From: Marisa cornuarietis
Taxonomy: Eukaryota > Mollusca > Gastropoda > Architaenioglossa > Ampullariidae
Assembly (NCBI GenBank): GCA_004794655.1
Contig: SMMW01000565.1
Span: 2,560,001 to 2,624,000, forward strand
Direction of reading: 5' to 3'
Length of the DNA: 64,000 nt
Part shown: positions 23,178 to 36,100 of the stretch, piece after piece
Position numbering within the stretch: the first letter of the stretch is position 1
How the letters are laid out: each line of letters opens with the position of its first letter
Position numbers and translations under genes: made by a program
Notes under the pieces: generated by a model
The model's database searches: none
Told to the model about the DNA's origin: nothing
Seen by the model: the letters and a program-made list of their open reading frames with translations, nothing else

Positions 23178-26100
23178 TAGCATTTTCACAACATTTTTCT
23201 GCAATTATTTGAAACATAAACAGTTTTCTTCTGTTGACCTGAGCATAATGTAAAAGTTTTAAAAAATGTATGAGATAATGCATATTTTTCTTCCCACCAG
23301 GGAATACATTCAGGAAGTACTTGCTGCTGTGTGATACATGGATACTGTGGAAAATGCTGATGTATGATAAATGGATGCTGCAGATAAAAATGGAGGATTC
23401 TGGCCCTCTTCAAAGGGACAGTAGGCTTTTAAAAGGGAGGGGGAGTGTGTGTTAGTTTGTTGTACGATCTGAGACCAGTTCGAGCAAGCATTAAGAGAAT
23501 CTCACAAACTGCTGCTGTGTGGAAAATATGTGCCTTAAAGTTCCTAAAAAAGGACTGGACATAGAGCATAAGACTGGAAGTCCAGAGTTTCAAGATGGCA
23601 TATATTTACCATGCATCTTTTGTTCTTGTAAGTTGCAATTGTTTTCTAAATTTAAAGCTTGCATGTTTAAAAACTCATGTGGAAAACATTTTAAGATCAC
23701 TAAATGACTTGAAAATAGTATTTTGATTGGAAACATATCAGGCATGTACACTATGTAGTCGACGTCCATATCTTGCATCAGGACACATCGGTACCATTTG
23801 GAGTTGACCTGTTGGGTTGGACAGAGGTGAAGGTGCTGAAAGATGACAATGAAAGTTTGAGGACTAGTCTTAAGGAGGGGAAGCTGCTGTGTCTTTTGCA
23901 TGGACTTCTTATCCTTTCTTAATTGTTTTTCTTTGCTGAAGCAATATTTTGACCTTTGTAATCTTGCTAAGTACGGTTTTACACAACTTATGACTTGCTG
24001 CACATTGGGAGCACCTCCCTCATCCAATGGGGGTATCATGTTTTTGATACACTATTATTAGATTGTGTATTTTTAGTGTTACGACAGTCCTTCATGTTGT
24101 AGATCTGTATTAGAATTTCCCATTCATCCTGGAAAATCAGCTGTCCTAAAGTATGATGCTCAAAGATACCACAGCTACCTGTGGTTGTATTCCAATCTCT
24201 CTTATTTTCCTCAGTTTAAATAGAGAGGGATAATAATGAGTGTCAGCAAGATGGTTGGTATTTTTGGTCGAAGAATCTGATTTTGCATTGGACAGACGAA
24301 ATTTCTCTGGGGATATCTCAGACATGTGTTTACAGAGCCAGATCTTGCCATTATGTGGCCTTAAGGGCCTAGCATAGAACTACAAACATTTTTGCTTTTG
24401 ACCACAGCATTCACAAACTTGAGGCCTTCATTATTTGCAGATTCTAAAAAGTAACAGGTTCAGTTTTATCACAAGTGTTGATGTATCAAATTTACAAGTA
24501 ATTAAATGTTTTTAGCATTATATAAGGATTAACATCATATAATTTTATCGAACAGTTGTTTAATCCCTGCCAAATTACATTTTGTAGAAAAAATTACAAC
24601 CATATATTAGGAATATTAAGAAACATGAGAGTAGCATCTGGAAATGTATTAATGACTTTTTTATATTAACTAGCTTCTTTTCCTCATTTTTAATGTGTTT
24701 GTAATCAAGATATTTGCATCCGCCTGCTGTGATTGAAACTATGTCTGGTCTTGCCATCTAGAAACATTTTTCTCAGGATGTATTCTGCCCTACCTTTTGC
24801 AAAGGCGTAGGGAGTTGAGAAGATCCCTTTGCCTCAACAAAGTTCTCAAGAGACAGGTTTTTTTTTTTCTTCAGAGAATGATTTTGGTGAAGCTGGTCTG
24901 TATTAGTTTGGTGCCTTTGAGATTACTATATCATGTGAATCTCTTGCTTAGAACTTCACTAGCATTTTAATTTTAGGTGCTATTGCAACTTTTTTGATCT
25001 GTTAATGCTTCCACACATGGTTTTGCACGCTTGCATGCTGTATCAAAGTAAGTCTAACTTGGGCTAAAGCAGTGAATTAGTGAACAGTATTTGCACACTT
25101 AATTTTTTTAAATTTGTGTTTTTACCAATATTTGGAAAGGAGATATGAAAGAAGAGAAAGGTTCACATTTTGAGAGTCCTCTTCAGGACAATGCAATGTC
25201 CAGGATTTTTTATTCTTATATTATCATTATGCTGTACTTGCATAGATGTATGAACTCACACCCAACTAGAACGGTCGTTTAAAATAAAGTGAATGCTTAT
25301 GCTTTTGTTACTCATTTGGGAAATCTAGAAAACGCACTTGACTTTAACCTGATTGGCTCAAAGTGGTTACGTTTTGTTTCATCAATGTGATTGGCTAATG
25401 ATTACAAACTTGTGTCTCTGTTATACTGCTTTCCCACTGGTCAGTCTGTGAAGTTAGAAGTATCCATAGTCAGAGCAGGAAAGAATGAAGATGTTAAAGA
25501 AGGAAGTTTAATACATTTCTGATTTAAGCTTGCCAGTCCTTGTCTCTCGACACAAGACAACTTTTCCCTCAATAAATGTAATCTTCCTAGTGGCACATAC
25601 TGTCCTTTAAAGACAAAGCAAGATTTTAATTTTTAATAGGTATTTATAATAAGTACCCCATATGCTCAGTCAAATAAGCAGGCATACGAATTGTATGCTA
25701 GTTGTTGATTTTTCACTCAGACTCAAATTTTCAGCAAAAATAAATCCTTAATATGCTGATTGTCATGGAAGTTTCAGTGCAGTGTGTTATTTCTGACAGC
25801 ATTTGTGTGGATCCATCTACTGCTCAAACTACAGTTTAAACAAAAATAAGTTACCTTTGCAATTTTTGTTCCTCACCTAATCATGATACCGGTTATTCCA
25901 TAATAAATCGTGAGTTTCAACCATTTCACCTGACTTTTGGAGAACCTTTAGCCAATGTGCTTGAATGCTGAAGGAGATTACTATCAAACATTGATAGATT
26001 AAATTAAAGGCAGTTAAGAAACCTACCAAGCAGGGCTTGTGTATCTACACAACGGACAAATGTTCATTGATCCAGCATAAAAACTGATCATTATCACTTT

Positions 26101-28524
26101 AAAAGTATTGAGGCCACAGTTTGCTACTTTTGACTTGCATGGCCAACAATTGTTCCCAATAATTGGTTTGTTTTGCTGAATAAGTGTACTCGGAAAAATA
26201 CAACCACCTGACCAAGTGGTTTTTCTCTTCTGCTGTGAATACCTCACTTGATATTTCATTTAAATTGTGTATTGGAATTTGATGTAAATAGTTTTGGAAA
26301 AAATATTTGTGTTAAACTGTTACATAAGCATTCATGCTGAGAAGCACAAAGCTGAGTAGATAATAGAGAATAAAAATGGTACAATACTCAAGGCACAAAG
26401 TAAGAAATATTTTTTTGTTTTTGGTTGCTGTAAATGTCATATGTTGATGTCTTTTGGTGACCTTCCACCATTTAGACTTTGCGCCTGTCTTGTGGATAGT
26501 AGTCATAGTATGGCCTTGACATGCTTTTGGCTAAGGTCTTAAATGGCTTGAAATAGTTGGTAATTCCATGACAAAATATTGAATGAACCTTTGATTGTAC
26601 TAAATACCCTATCGAATCTCAGACAAAATCTGTATGATCATAGATTATGATTTTGAAAAGAGGGTTGGTAAAGGAGGCACAATGAATGCCAGAAAATACA
26701 GATGAGAACTATGGGTTCAGAATTGGTGTGTGGTGATTTACTTTAACAGAAATCAAATGAGAACTTTTGAAGACATAACAAACTGATTATTATTAAGAAA
26801 GATAATGACACAGAACTGTTATTTCATTTTTCATAAATTTATCCGATAATAGCAGGCACCATAAAAAGACAATATTATGATCAACATGCCCTATAGTTTT
26901 TTCTCTTGGTCATTTTGCTTTTGAATAACGTTACCTTGAGTTTATTTTGAGGAACTTGGGAGCTAGACCATTGGGTATTCAGACTTGTGCTCTACTCGCA
27001 CTAGCATAAGCTTGTATTCCTTTTTCACTTATTAAAAAAAAGTAACCAAAGAGCTTTACTCATTATATTTACATACTGTACACTTGTACAGCTTGAAAGC
27101 TATGGACTTTAAAAATGCATAAACTTGCGTTCATACCTTTTTGTAACACCAGTATTATGTGAATCAGGCATTCTAGATGTAATAATTCAGGTATGGTATA
27201 TAACTCATTTTGCACAAGGTGCCATACTAATCAAACATGTAACATTATCTGGGGCATACCTGTGGACCAAAAGCATTTATGTATTTGGAAACATGTGAAC
27301 CTAAGTGGTTGTCTGATACTATTGTGTATGGTCTATGGTCTATGGCTATGGATGGTTTCCTAAACGTGTACATAATGAGTGAAGGTCAAGAAAACCCTAG
27401 GGTTACAGATCCGCTTCGTAACTTTGACGCCACATAGTAAGCTTCACTTGAAACAAAACAGGCTCAGATATAAATAAGACAATACATTTTCTGTGAATAG
27501 TTAAAAAAAAAAATTCAGAAATAAACCTTTGTTTTTGTTTTGTTTTTTTTGCTATAGTTCTATGTGGGTTCATATTGTCAGCATGCCATTATTAACATTT
27601 TATGGTGTAGCAGCTTTTGTGTGTGCTTTTGCATGCACTATTTTTTGGCTTTGAGCTAATAAGTACTTTGAAGTATTTTAAACCCTGAGATATTTTACAG
27701 TAAGGAGTAATTCTTGTGAATTTGGCAATCAAAAAAAAAAAAAAAACAGCAACAGAAGACACTGTTGAAAGATTTACAGGTTTCAGTATTAAATCTCTTG
27801 GTGTAGATAATAATCCCATTTGTATTTATGTTGAGCTTTAAAGTGAAAGTGTCTTACAAATTAAAACTCAAACATTTATTTTATTTTTCCATGTGTGCAT
27901 GTATGCTTAAGGATGGCAGAGATGAAACTGTGTGAAGGTTCATTCTTTACAGAGGAGTCAGGGATGCAAGGCAAAAACATTGCACAGGGTGACTATATAT
28001 ATATATAAATGAAAACTTTAATTTAAAACAAGCCACTTGTTTAAAGCCTTTACAGGTATGAACAGTTCTTCAGCAAATATACTTATGTTAAAAATAAAAA
28101 AGCATCCATACACCTTTAATTTTAGCCCACCTAATACAATACAAAACTGTGATTACTCTTCAAATAACTTGCTATGCAAATTGTTTCCTGCATCATTTTT
28201 AATGTATCAGCTGGTTCAAATAGCATTTGTGCATGTGTAATTCTACACAGTTGACAAACATAATACCTTGAAATATCGGTTACAGAGCGAAAGCAATATG
28301 ATAGCAACACTCGTGACTATGTGCTGTGTAATCCCAAAAGGCAACGCATGTGTTAGTGCAAACAATACATGGACAAAACTTTTCTACATTATCCTTTTCC
28401 TACAGCCTGACAGTTACACTTCACCACTGCATCTTCTGACTTTCTATATGGGGGTTGTCACCTTTTCTGGTTCTTCATTTTGATCTCTTATCTTTTAGAA
28501 AAAAAGAATATCAATCATAGCATC
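23178..28524. other. 5.3-kb AT-rich intergenic stretch, nothing recognised
   Basis: No conserved exon, RNA gene or intact mobile element was identified on either strand. There are short (TA)n and poly(A) tracts (near 27725-27745 and 27999-28010) and scattered AATAAA words. Short frames such as 23590-24039 minus have no recognised motif. Confidence 0.5.
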
Positions 28525-28965
28525 TGTAGGTGTAAATTATGTAAATAAAATTTATGTCTCTGAACTTACTTATTTGTGTAAGTGTCTTAGTCCGTATGCT
28601 AGCGTGATGTATGTGTCCTCGTCGTGTGAACAAGATGAATGAGAATCAGTAGAGAGAAAGAAATTGTGTCGTCCATTATAATTGTGTCGAGCAGCAGAAC
28701 ACTCATGAAGATCAACGAGCTGAGAGATACACCGAAGAGAACACATTTTTGGTTTAGAGAAAAGCAGGGTCTTTTGTGGACTCCAGGTCGGCTGAGTGCG
28801 GGTGCCGTAGATGGAAAAAAAGAACACAACGCGAGGCAGTATATGAGACAACGCACCCGACTAACGAGAGCCAGAACTTTAGAAAGTTCTCCTTGGTAAC
28901 TTCCGTCCTCTCCCCTGGGACTAGAAAGAGGAACGGACTGATTTATGGCGCTAGGGCCGTGTAAT
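28525..28965 (+). repeat. Dispersed ~440-bp repeat, copy 2 (inverse of 6395-6835)
   Basis: Matches the reverse complement of copy 1 over its whole length with small indels. Here it lies directly next to a CR1/L2-like LINE fragment, whereas copy 1 sits inside the TIR element, so it has moved or been carried independently of either. Confidence 0.85.
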
Positions 28966-28969
28966 TGTC

Positions 28970-29850
28970 GAAGACGCCGTGGATTCGGAGTTGAACAGAC
29001 CACTCGTACCGAATATGACGTCACTTCTGTTTCTGTTCGGGTAGGCGATGCTGATGCTCCTGTTGGAATTTCTGCACGAAATTTAGGTTACATTATGTCT
29101 GCTGACATGTCTCTTGATAAACATGACTCTCACATTTGTCGATCTGCATACTATGAGCTCGGGAAGATCAGCTCCATTCGCCATACTCTGTCTGTCTCAA
29201 TCACCAAAATTCTTATCTGCTCGTTTATTCTGTCTAAATTAGACTACTGCAACTCTCTTCTTGCTGGCTGTCCTCAGCACCTCATTGATAAGCTTCAGAA
29301 AGTCCAGAACTCAGCTGCTCGTCTCGTTTTCCGAACTCGCAAACATGATCATGTCTCACCACTTCTTCGCTCTCTTCATTGGCTACCAGTTAAAGCTTGA
29401 ATAGACTACAAGCTCTCAACTCTCTGCTATGGTTTCTTTGAAAATCACTCCCCCAGCTACTTTAATGAAATCTTGTCTGTAAAAACTCCTGCCCGAAACC
29501 TTTGCTCCTCATCAGACTCCCGCATTTTATCCCTCCCTCTCACTAAGACAGTCACATACGGACAACGGATGTTCTCCCTCAGTGCTGCTCAGCAGTGGAA
29601 CTCTCTACCACATCACATTCGCCACTCAGCCTCCAAGGCCGCATTCAAACGCTCTCTTAAAACATATCTCTTTACAAAGTACTATTCCTGACTTGTACCT
29701 CATCTTTATGTTGTTCAGTGTCCCTATGTGTACCTCACTGTCTATTGGTTGTTATGTTTCTTTCTATCAAATTGTACTGCGCAGAGAGTGCGATCCACCT
29801 TATTCGTGATTCTGCGCACTATAAGTTCGCATTATTATTATTATTACTTC
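28970..29850 (+). mobile_element. CR1/L2-like LINE, C-terminal RT fragment
   Basis: The frame encodes the typical carboxyl region of a CR1/L2-type reverse transcriptase: LGYIMSADMSLDKH, CRSAYYELGKISSIR, SKLDYCNSLLAGCP, LQKVQNSAARLVF, SLHWLPVKA and SAAQQWNSLPHHIR. An in-frame TGA at 29398-29400 replaces what is usually an arginine codon (CGA), and the frame then continues to the stop after TYLFTKYYS at 29689-29691. The element ends in an (ATT)n tail near 29828-29845. Everything upstream of the RT palm is missing. Confidence 0.88.
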
Positions 29851-29888
29851 CCACTTATTTCTCCACCCCCCCTAGCCCCGAATATGAG

Positions 29889-29945
29889 TTGCCATGAGAT
29901 AGCCTTACTTGCTGACTTGGCATAAACAACAATTAACTAATTAAC
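29889..29945 (+). repeat. Isolated 3' tail of the I-clade LINE
   Basis: TTGCCATGAGATAGCCTTA and the following bases, up to TTGGCATAAAC, match the end of the LINE at 23127-23177 with few differences. It is either a very short 5'-truncated LINE copy or a SINE using the LINE tail. Confidence 0.85.
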
Positions 29946-30739
29946 ATTAACTCCCGGATATGATGCACTTCTTCGTCATCCTTGGGGGAAAATGAGAAAT
30001 TGCCTAACAATTACGTACCACGACAGCAACCACTAGCAACGTATCTACACGTTTTAGGCTGTGAGCTAGTGCCTGTTGAAACTGATTCTAATTTTGACTC
30101 TGATTAACCGGCGGCGCAATGATGTGTTTATATTTTGAAATGTGTGCTGTTGACTATATATATTTATTTGCCTATACTATATATATATGTGCTGATGTGC
30201 ATCAATTTCTCACCAAGGCAGCAGCCAAAAGCAGCTTATCTATACATCCACGAGACAGCTATGGTGAGACACGTTCCTTAATTCCAGTTGTTAAATAGAG
30301 TAAGACAGTACTACACGCAATTTTCCTTTGAGTTTTATCTCTTGATTTTTAATTATTTATAGCGCGCAAAATATTTGTGCTGTCTTTTCGTCCCAAAGAG
30401 TGGTCACCAAAATAGGAATAATTAGACGTGACACTGGTGACAGAAGAATTAGTCAAATAATCTTCTGGTCGTTTGAGAAGTGTGAGAGACAGTCATCTCG
30501 CAAGTGGTCTAGACCTCATGGGACCGTCAGGAATAGCCTCAACTGTACTCTATGGTTTCGTGTTTTCTTTTTCGTTCTTAGTTATTTCTTTTTTAACGAT
30601 AATTAAGTTTGAATGCCTTGTATGCGACTGTCATAGACACTAGAGTTTCCACGTCATTGCACAGTCGAAAGGAAACAAATCAGTGATATAATTAATTTCA
30701 GACTTTGTCACGTATGTAATCTCTGTAAAACTGTATACG

Positions 30740-31190
30740 TTTCTTTAGTCTGAACAGTGTTAATTGTGAACATCTGTTCTAAGATAATTGGTATCAGACA
30801 GAGGAATTTAGCTTCTTTTTGTGACCAGCAAATAGTACGGAAAGCCTCAGGCATTTTATCATTACCTGAACATGTATTAACAAAAGAATTTGTATTATTA
30901 AGCTCAGGTAAACGTTATGCCATGCCTATATGTAAGAGTAACAGACACCTAAAATCATTTGTGCCATCTGCAGTCCAGCTGCTCAATCTTAGATGAGCTG
31001 TCAGTGGTGTGTGTGTGATGTTGTATGTGTAAACTTGATTTCTTTGTAAGTTTTATATATATATATATATGATACATGTTACTTGCCCACTTTTTTTCCA
31101 TTCACTGTTGAACTAGAGCACATTCCCATATTCAAATTGCCCACTGGGACAAATAAAGTTGGTCATTGTCATTGTCATTGTCATTTCATA
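30740..31190 (+). mobile_element. 5'-truncated LINE end (CR1/L2 or Rex-like)
   Basis: A frame ending at 30996 reads like the extreme C-terminus of a LINE polyprotein: CSKIIGIRQRNLASFCDQQ, VRKASGILSLPEHVL, FVLLSSGKRYAMPICKSNR and SFVPSAVQLLN. A short 3' UTR follows and ends GGGACAAATAAAGTTGGTCA with a (TTGTCA)n tail. The family resemblance is from memory. A related tail (GGGGATAAATAAAGTGGTAT) occurs at 2080-2105. Confidence 0.75.
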
Positions 31191-31284
31191 ATATGCTGTC
31201 TTATTTAACACTTACATTAATATAAAATTTTAACCTTGTTCTATCTCTTGCCCACAGGTCTCAAAGAAAACGCTGCCTACATAC

Positions 31285-31533
31285 ATGGGGGTGGTCTTCA
31301 TCATGTGCGTCGCCTCACTGCTCATGGGAGCTAGCTCCTTGCCCTGCGGCTGTAGAGACGAGGACGAGTGTGACCACGGAGGTGTATATCCAAGTCCGTG
31401 GTGTGAGCGAGACGACAATTTATCACGCGTCTGCTACGCTTGTGCATCAGTCTTCTCAGATGACTTCAAAACGATCTACTCCGAGTGCTGCAAAGGCGAC
31501 ACAGAAGCCACCCGCTACTGCCAGGGTTCGTAA
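31285..31533 (+). CDS. Candidate cysteine-rich secreted peptide (82 aa), unrecognised
   Basis: A likely terminal exon begins after the acceptor CTTGCCCACAG at 31257. The first ATG is at 31285, and the frame is open upstream to the acceptor, so the true start may be in an earlier exon. Residues 1-18 form a hydrophobic signal peptide (MGVVFIMCVASLLMGASS). The remainder has nine cysteines in the order C-x-C, C, C, C-x2-C, CC, C, including PCGCRDEDEC and SECCKGD. An odd number in the mature part suggests one free or intermolecular cysteine. The stop TAA follows QGS. AATAAA signals lie at 31711-31716 and 31819-31824. I do not recognise the family; a hormone-like, defence or matrix peptide are all possible. 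The dense cysteine pattern and signal peptide argue against a chance frame. Confidence 0.55.
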   Translation: MGVVFIMCVASLLMGASSLPCGCRDEDECDHGGVYPSPWCERDDNLSRVCYACASVFSDDFKTIYSECCKGDTEATRYCQGS

Positions 31534-31710
31534 AGCGAGACCCCCCCAAAACGAAGCTTGTATAGATGAACATCGTCTTTGCTAAAGAACTGAGAAGAAG
31601 TCAAATCTAAAAATTTCGTACTTTCTGCTCATGTGGTCTGACCGCAGATACGCGATGCCTGTATGCAGAACAAATTGTACACGACAAATAGATGAAAGAT
31701 TAAGGCAAGA

Positions 31711-31716
31711 AATAAA
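31711..31716 (+). other. Polyadenylation signal for the cysteine-rich peptide gene
   Basis: AATAAA 178 bp after the stop. A second one is at 31819-31824. Confidence 0.45.
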
Positions 31717-31850
31717 CAAATAATGTGTGCGCGACTTTTTTTTTATATTTGGTTTCAAGCATTGTATTTTTATTTTATAGATACAAGTGACTGCTGATAG
31801 AGATTTTTTAGAATTAAAAATAAACAAGTTTCAAACTATCATTATATTTT

Positions 31851-32690
31851 TAATTCTAAAAAATCATTATATCGATGTAAAAACTTATTTCTTTCTCATT
31901 TAGACGCATGGAAAATTTTCTAGTTACTGATACTCGCAGGTGTTAACCGTTTAAGCTCCTTATAATATGTTTATCGCCATCAATTCTTCCCCCCCCCTTT
32001 TTTTATAGCTATTTTGAGCACGCACATCATTAGTGCCATCACACTGTCAATTGTTTTTAGTATTGTGCTGGATAAAGATACGACTGATGATGATGTGTTT
32101 GTGACTGTGCCACGTTACTTGTAGACCAGACGGTGTAGAAACCGTCGATGTTGCATATCTGGTGCTTGATCTACCAGCAGTCGTAGTTGGTTTTAACATC
32201 TCGTGCTTTTTTTTTTATAGTAAACACTGCTGTAGGAATATGATTTCTTCCTTTCACTGAAAGTCCAAAACGTGATTGTACTGTATAAGTGACTGGATAA
32301 CAATCCATTTTGAAATGTTTTGAGCAAATTCTTGAGTGCGGTGTGGGGACGAAGTTCGTACGGCACGTTTGAATAAAGCAGAGACCTGTATATCTTGTTG
32401 AATTTAGACTTCATGACTGGCGCAGTGGTGTGGGATTCATGTCTACTTGACTTTTGTTCATCCGTGAACTTGAGCGTGTGCTCATGGCGTTCCAGTGAAA
32501 CTTGTGCCTTCTGTTGGATGTTGCATTTTCTGTGGAGTGTATGACATGTTTGATATTTGTTTCTATGGAGTGTATTCCGGTTTGTATGACATGTTGCCTG
32601 ATGTTGGATATTTGTGCTGAGGACTGTGTTCTTGCTGTGTGTGACGCTGCCCTGTGACGTGAAGGAGACGCCCCGCTACACACCCATTTG
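31851..32690. other. Stretch without a recognisable gene
   Basis: There is a T-rich tract near 31990-32005, and an imperfect internal repetition around 32520-32625 in which TGTATGACATGTT recurs about 70 bp apart. No coding signal was recognised. Confidence 0.45.
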
Positions 32691-32699
32691 TCGTCATCT

Positions 32700-33134
32700 T
32701 CTTTTGACGTCAGCGCCTTGAGCTGTTCACAGGCAAGGATTTGGCGCTATACAACATCATTATTTCATTATTATTTGCAGCCTTGCTTACAGATTTTCAA
32801 TTGGGTTGAGCAAACTGTTACTGACTACTGGCTTCATGTGTTTCTTCGTCCCATTCGTCCTTCCATTACATTTGCATGTTACTTTGCGTGCGTCCGTGTA
32901 CGTGTTTTTATTATTGTCCAGAGGTTTTTCTTTTGTGTGCGTGATGGCGGGGGGGGGGATATTAATTTTGTTGATATATCTCTGTACCATTGTTTGTGGA
33001 CATGTTTTAGTCTGTTTCACTTTGTCGGTTGAGTGAATTTGTGTCTTTGAATTTCTTTGTAAAGCGCATTGAGCCTTCTGTAAAGCAGGGGAATGCGCTA
33101 TATAAATTTCCGTTGTTATTATTATTATTATTGT
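32700..33134 (+). repeat. Two retroposon 3' tails of the GCGCTATA(TAAA)...(TTA)n type
   Basis: 32734-32777 (GGCGCTATACAACATCATTA then TTATTATT) and 33061-33134 (GCGCTATATAAATTTCC then a TTATTATT run) are ends of interspersed elements. A further related tail lies at 40742-40808. The bodies of these elements are too degenerate to classify. Confidence 0.6.
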
Positions 33135-33139
33135 ATACA

Positions 33140-36100
33140 CAATCAAATCAATCAATAAGTCCTCTTCGTGCTAGTTGCACATAAGGCCTCAACCAGAGCC
33201 CGCCACTGATGTCGATCGGCTGAAACCCGCTCCAGGCGACACGATGTCCAGCCCTTTCCTTTCATCTCCCTTTCCATTGTTCTTCTCCAAGTTTCCTTTG
33301 GGTGGCCTCGTTTTCTTTGGCCGTCTGGAGTCCATCGTAGGGCGATTCTGGAGAGGTCTGCTGTCTGCTGGAGGAACACATGTCCAATCCATCGCCAAAG
33401 CCTTCGTTGAACCTAGGTAAAAAAAAGGTAAAGGTCATCCCATAACCTGTTCAGGTCTTTGGGGAGTGAGGTGTTAGAGACCCCACTTTTCTCGGGGCCA
33501 GCTTTTACATGTGGATGGTGCTAATCTCCTCTCCCTCGCTGCCTTACCTTCCCCAACCCTCTATGGAGTCAGGTACCCATTCCCGTCAGCTGGGTCGACT
33601 GGGGGAAGTTTGCTGCGCTTATCGGGAATTGAACCAGCGCTCTCTCGGTTCGGACGCCAGCGCTCTAACCACTCGGCCATCCGCTTCCCCTGCGTTGAAC
33701 CTGCGTGGTGATGGACTCGGTTTCAGTTCTTTGCTGAGTTCTTCATTTGTGATGGTGTTTGGCCAAAAGATGTTAAGTATGCACCTGAGGCATCTGTTTT
33801 GGAAGACGTCAAGCCTGTTACCGATGTTTTTGGTCATCTTCCATGATTCTGATCCATAAAGGAGGGTGCTGATCACATTTGACTTGAAGATTCTCAGCTT
33901 GGTCTTCTGGCTGATGTTTTTTGCCTTCCATGTGCTCCTAACTGAGGTGAAGGCCTGGCTGGCTTTCGCCAGTCGGGCTCGAATCTCCACCTCTGCATCC
34001 CCGGTGTTTGACATCTTGGACCCAAGATAGGTAAAGCTGACAACTTCCTCAATCTCTTCTCCATTTAGTTTGATGTTTTCTTGGACTCTGGCGTTCACTC
34101 TCATACTTTTCAAGCCAAGGTTTCCAGCTGTTTCTGAGAAGGCATTTGTTTTCTCCCGCATGTCTTGGTGGCGGTGTGACAACAGGGCAATGTCATCAGC
34201 AAAGTCCAAGTCTTCCAGCATTGTTGTTACTATCATAGTCTTGGTCCATTTGATCCCTCTCCTCTCTCTGTCGGTGGAATTCTTCATGATCCAGTCCATG
34301 GCCAGGATGAAGAGGAACGGCAACAGAATGCAGCCCTGCTTCACCCCAGTACTGACGTTGAAGGGGGCTGTGAGCTTCATGTCACACACCACCTGAGATT
34401 TGAAATCGCTGTACAGCATTGCAACGACCTGGACAAGTTTAACAGGGACTCCGTAATGCCTCAGGATCTTCCATAAGGACTCGCAGTGGATGCTGTCAAA
34501 AGCCTTCTCCAGGTCGATGAAGTTGATGTACAGCGGTATGTTCCACTTGTTGCTCTGGTCCAGAATCTGACGCAGAATGAAAATGAGTTCAGAGCAGGAT
34601 CGTCCAGGGCGAAATCCTGCTTGCTGAGGCCGGAGATCTTTCACAACAATTGCCGTCAGTCTTGACAAAACAATCTTGCTGAAGACCTTGCTGGTGAGGG
34701 AAAGAAGTGTTATACCTCACCAGTTATTGCAGTCTCCAAGATCTCCTTTTTTGGGTAACTTGAAGATGAGCCCTGTCTTCCACGCATCGGGGATCTGTCC
34801 TGATTCCCAAACTTGCCTGAAGATTTCAGTCAACATGGGAGCTGTCACATTCACATCTGCTTTCAACATCTCTGCTGTTATTCCATCTGCCCCTGGTGCT
34901 TTGCCGCTTTTCATTGCCTTGATTGCTGCTGTCACTTCTTCTAGGCTTGGCGGGTCTGTGCAGATGTCAAGGTCTGTATCTGCTAGCTGGATGTCTGCGA
35001 GCTGAGGGGGATCTGGTTTGTTCAGAACTGACTCAAAATGTTCCCTCCAGCGCTGTAGTTTTTCTGCCTCTCCCTCGACAACATTTCCGTTGATGTCTTT
35101 CACTGGCACTTCACTGTTTTTGAACCTGTTGTTTAGCTGTTTATTGATTTTATATAGTGTCTTCAGGTCATTTTTTCCTGCTGCTTCTTCTGCTTCATCT
35201 GCCCATTTCTCTATGTAGTCCCTTTTGTCAGTTTTGGTCATCCTCTTTACCTCTTTGTTTATTTCTGTATATCTTTGTCTGTGTTTTTCCTTCAGACGTT
35301 CAGATCTGGTGTTGTTGATTTTCTGCTTGATTGACTTTCTCTCTTCTATCCTTTTCCATGTCTCTTCTCTGATCCACTGTTCTTTCTTTTTTCGTTGGAA
35401 GCCCAGTATTTTCTCTCCTGTTTTCTGTAAGACTCGATTGAAGTCCTCTAGGGTCATCTCCTGTTGGTCCCCTAGTGCCTGGAACCTGTTCTTAACTTCC
35501 ACTACAAAGGCCTGTTTGGTGGCTGGGTCCTTCAGTCTGCCGGAGTCCACTCTCTGCTGACGTGCCTGTTTTCCTCGCGGTCGACGTAGCTGCAGAGAAA
35601 CTGCGGCTATCACAAGAGTGTGGTCACTGGCAACGTCTGCTCCTCTGTAGGCTCTGACATCTTGAAGTGAGCTCCTCCATCTTCGGTTGATGATTACATG
35701 GTCTATCTGGTTCTTTGTGATCCCGTCTGGTGATGTCCACGTTGCCTTGTGGATGTCTTTGTGTTGGAAGAGTGTGCCTCCAATCAGTAGATTGTTTTCT
35801 TCACAAAAGTCTGCCAGTCTCTCTCCGTTGTCATTGATGGTTCCAATTCCATGCTTGCCCATGATATGCTCCCTGCAGGTATTGTCACTTCCCACCTTGG
35901 CATTGAGGTCACCGGTGATGAGCAACATGTCATGCGCTCGGACGCTCTCCGTGGCTGCCTGGAGCTGATCGTAAAAAGCATCCTTGTCTTCTGCCTCGGA
36001 GTCTTCTGTTGGTGCATAGCAAACTAGCACTGTCAGCTTGGTGTACTTTGAATGGAATCTTGCTCTCAGAAGCCTGGGTCCATAAGGCTTCCATTCCACC

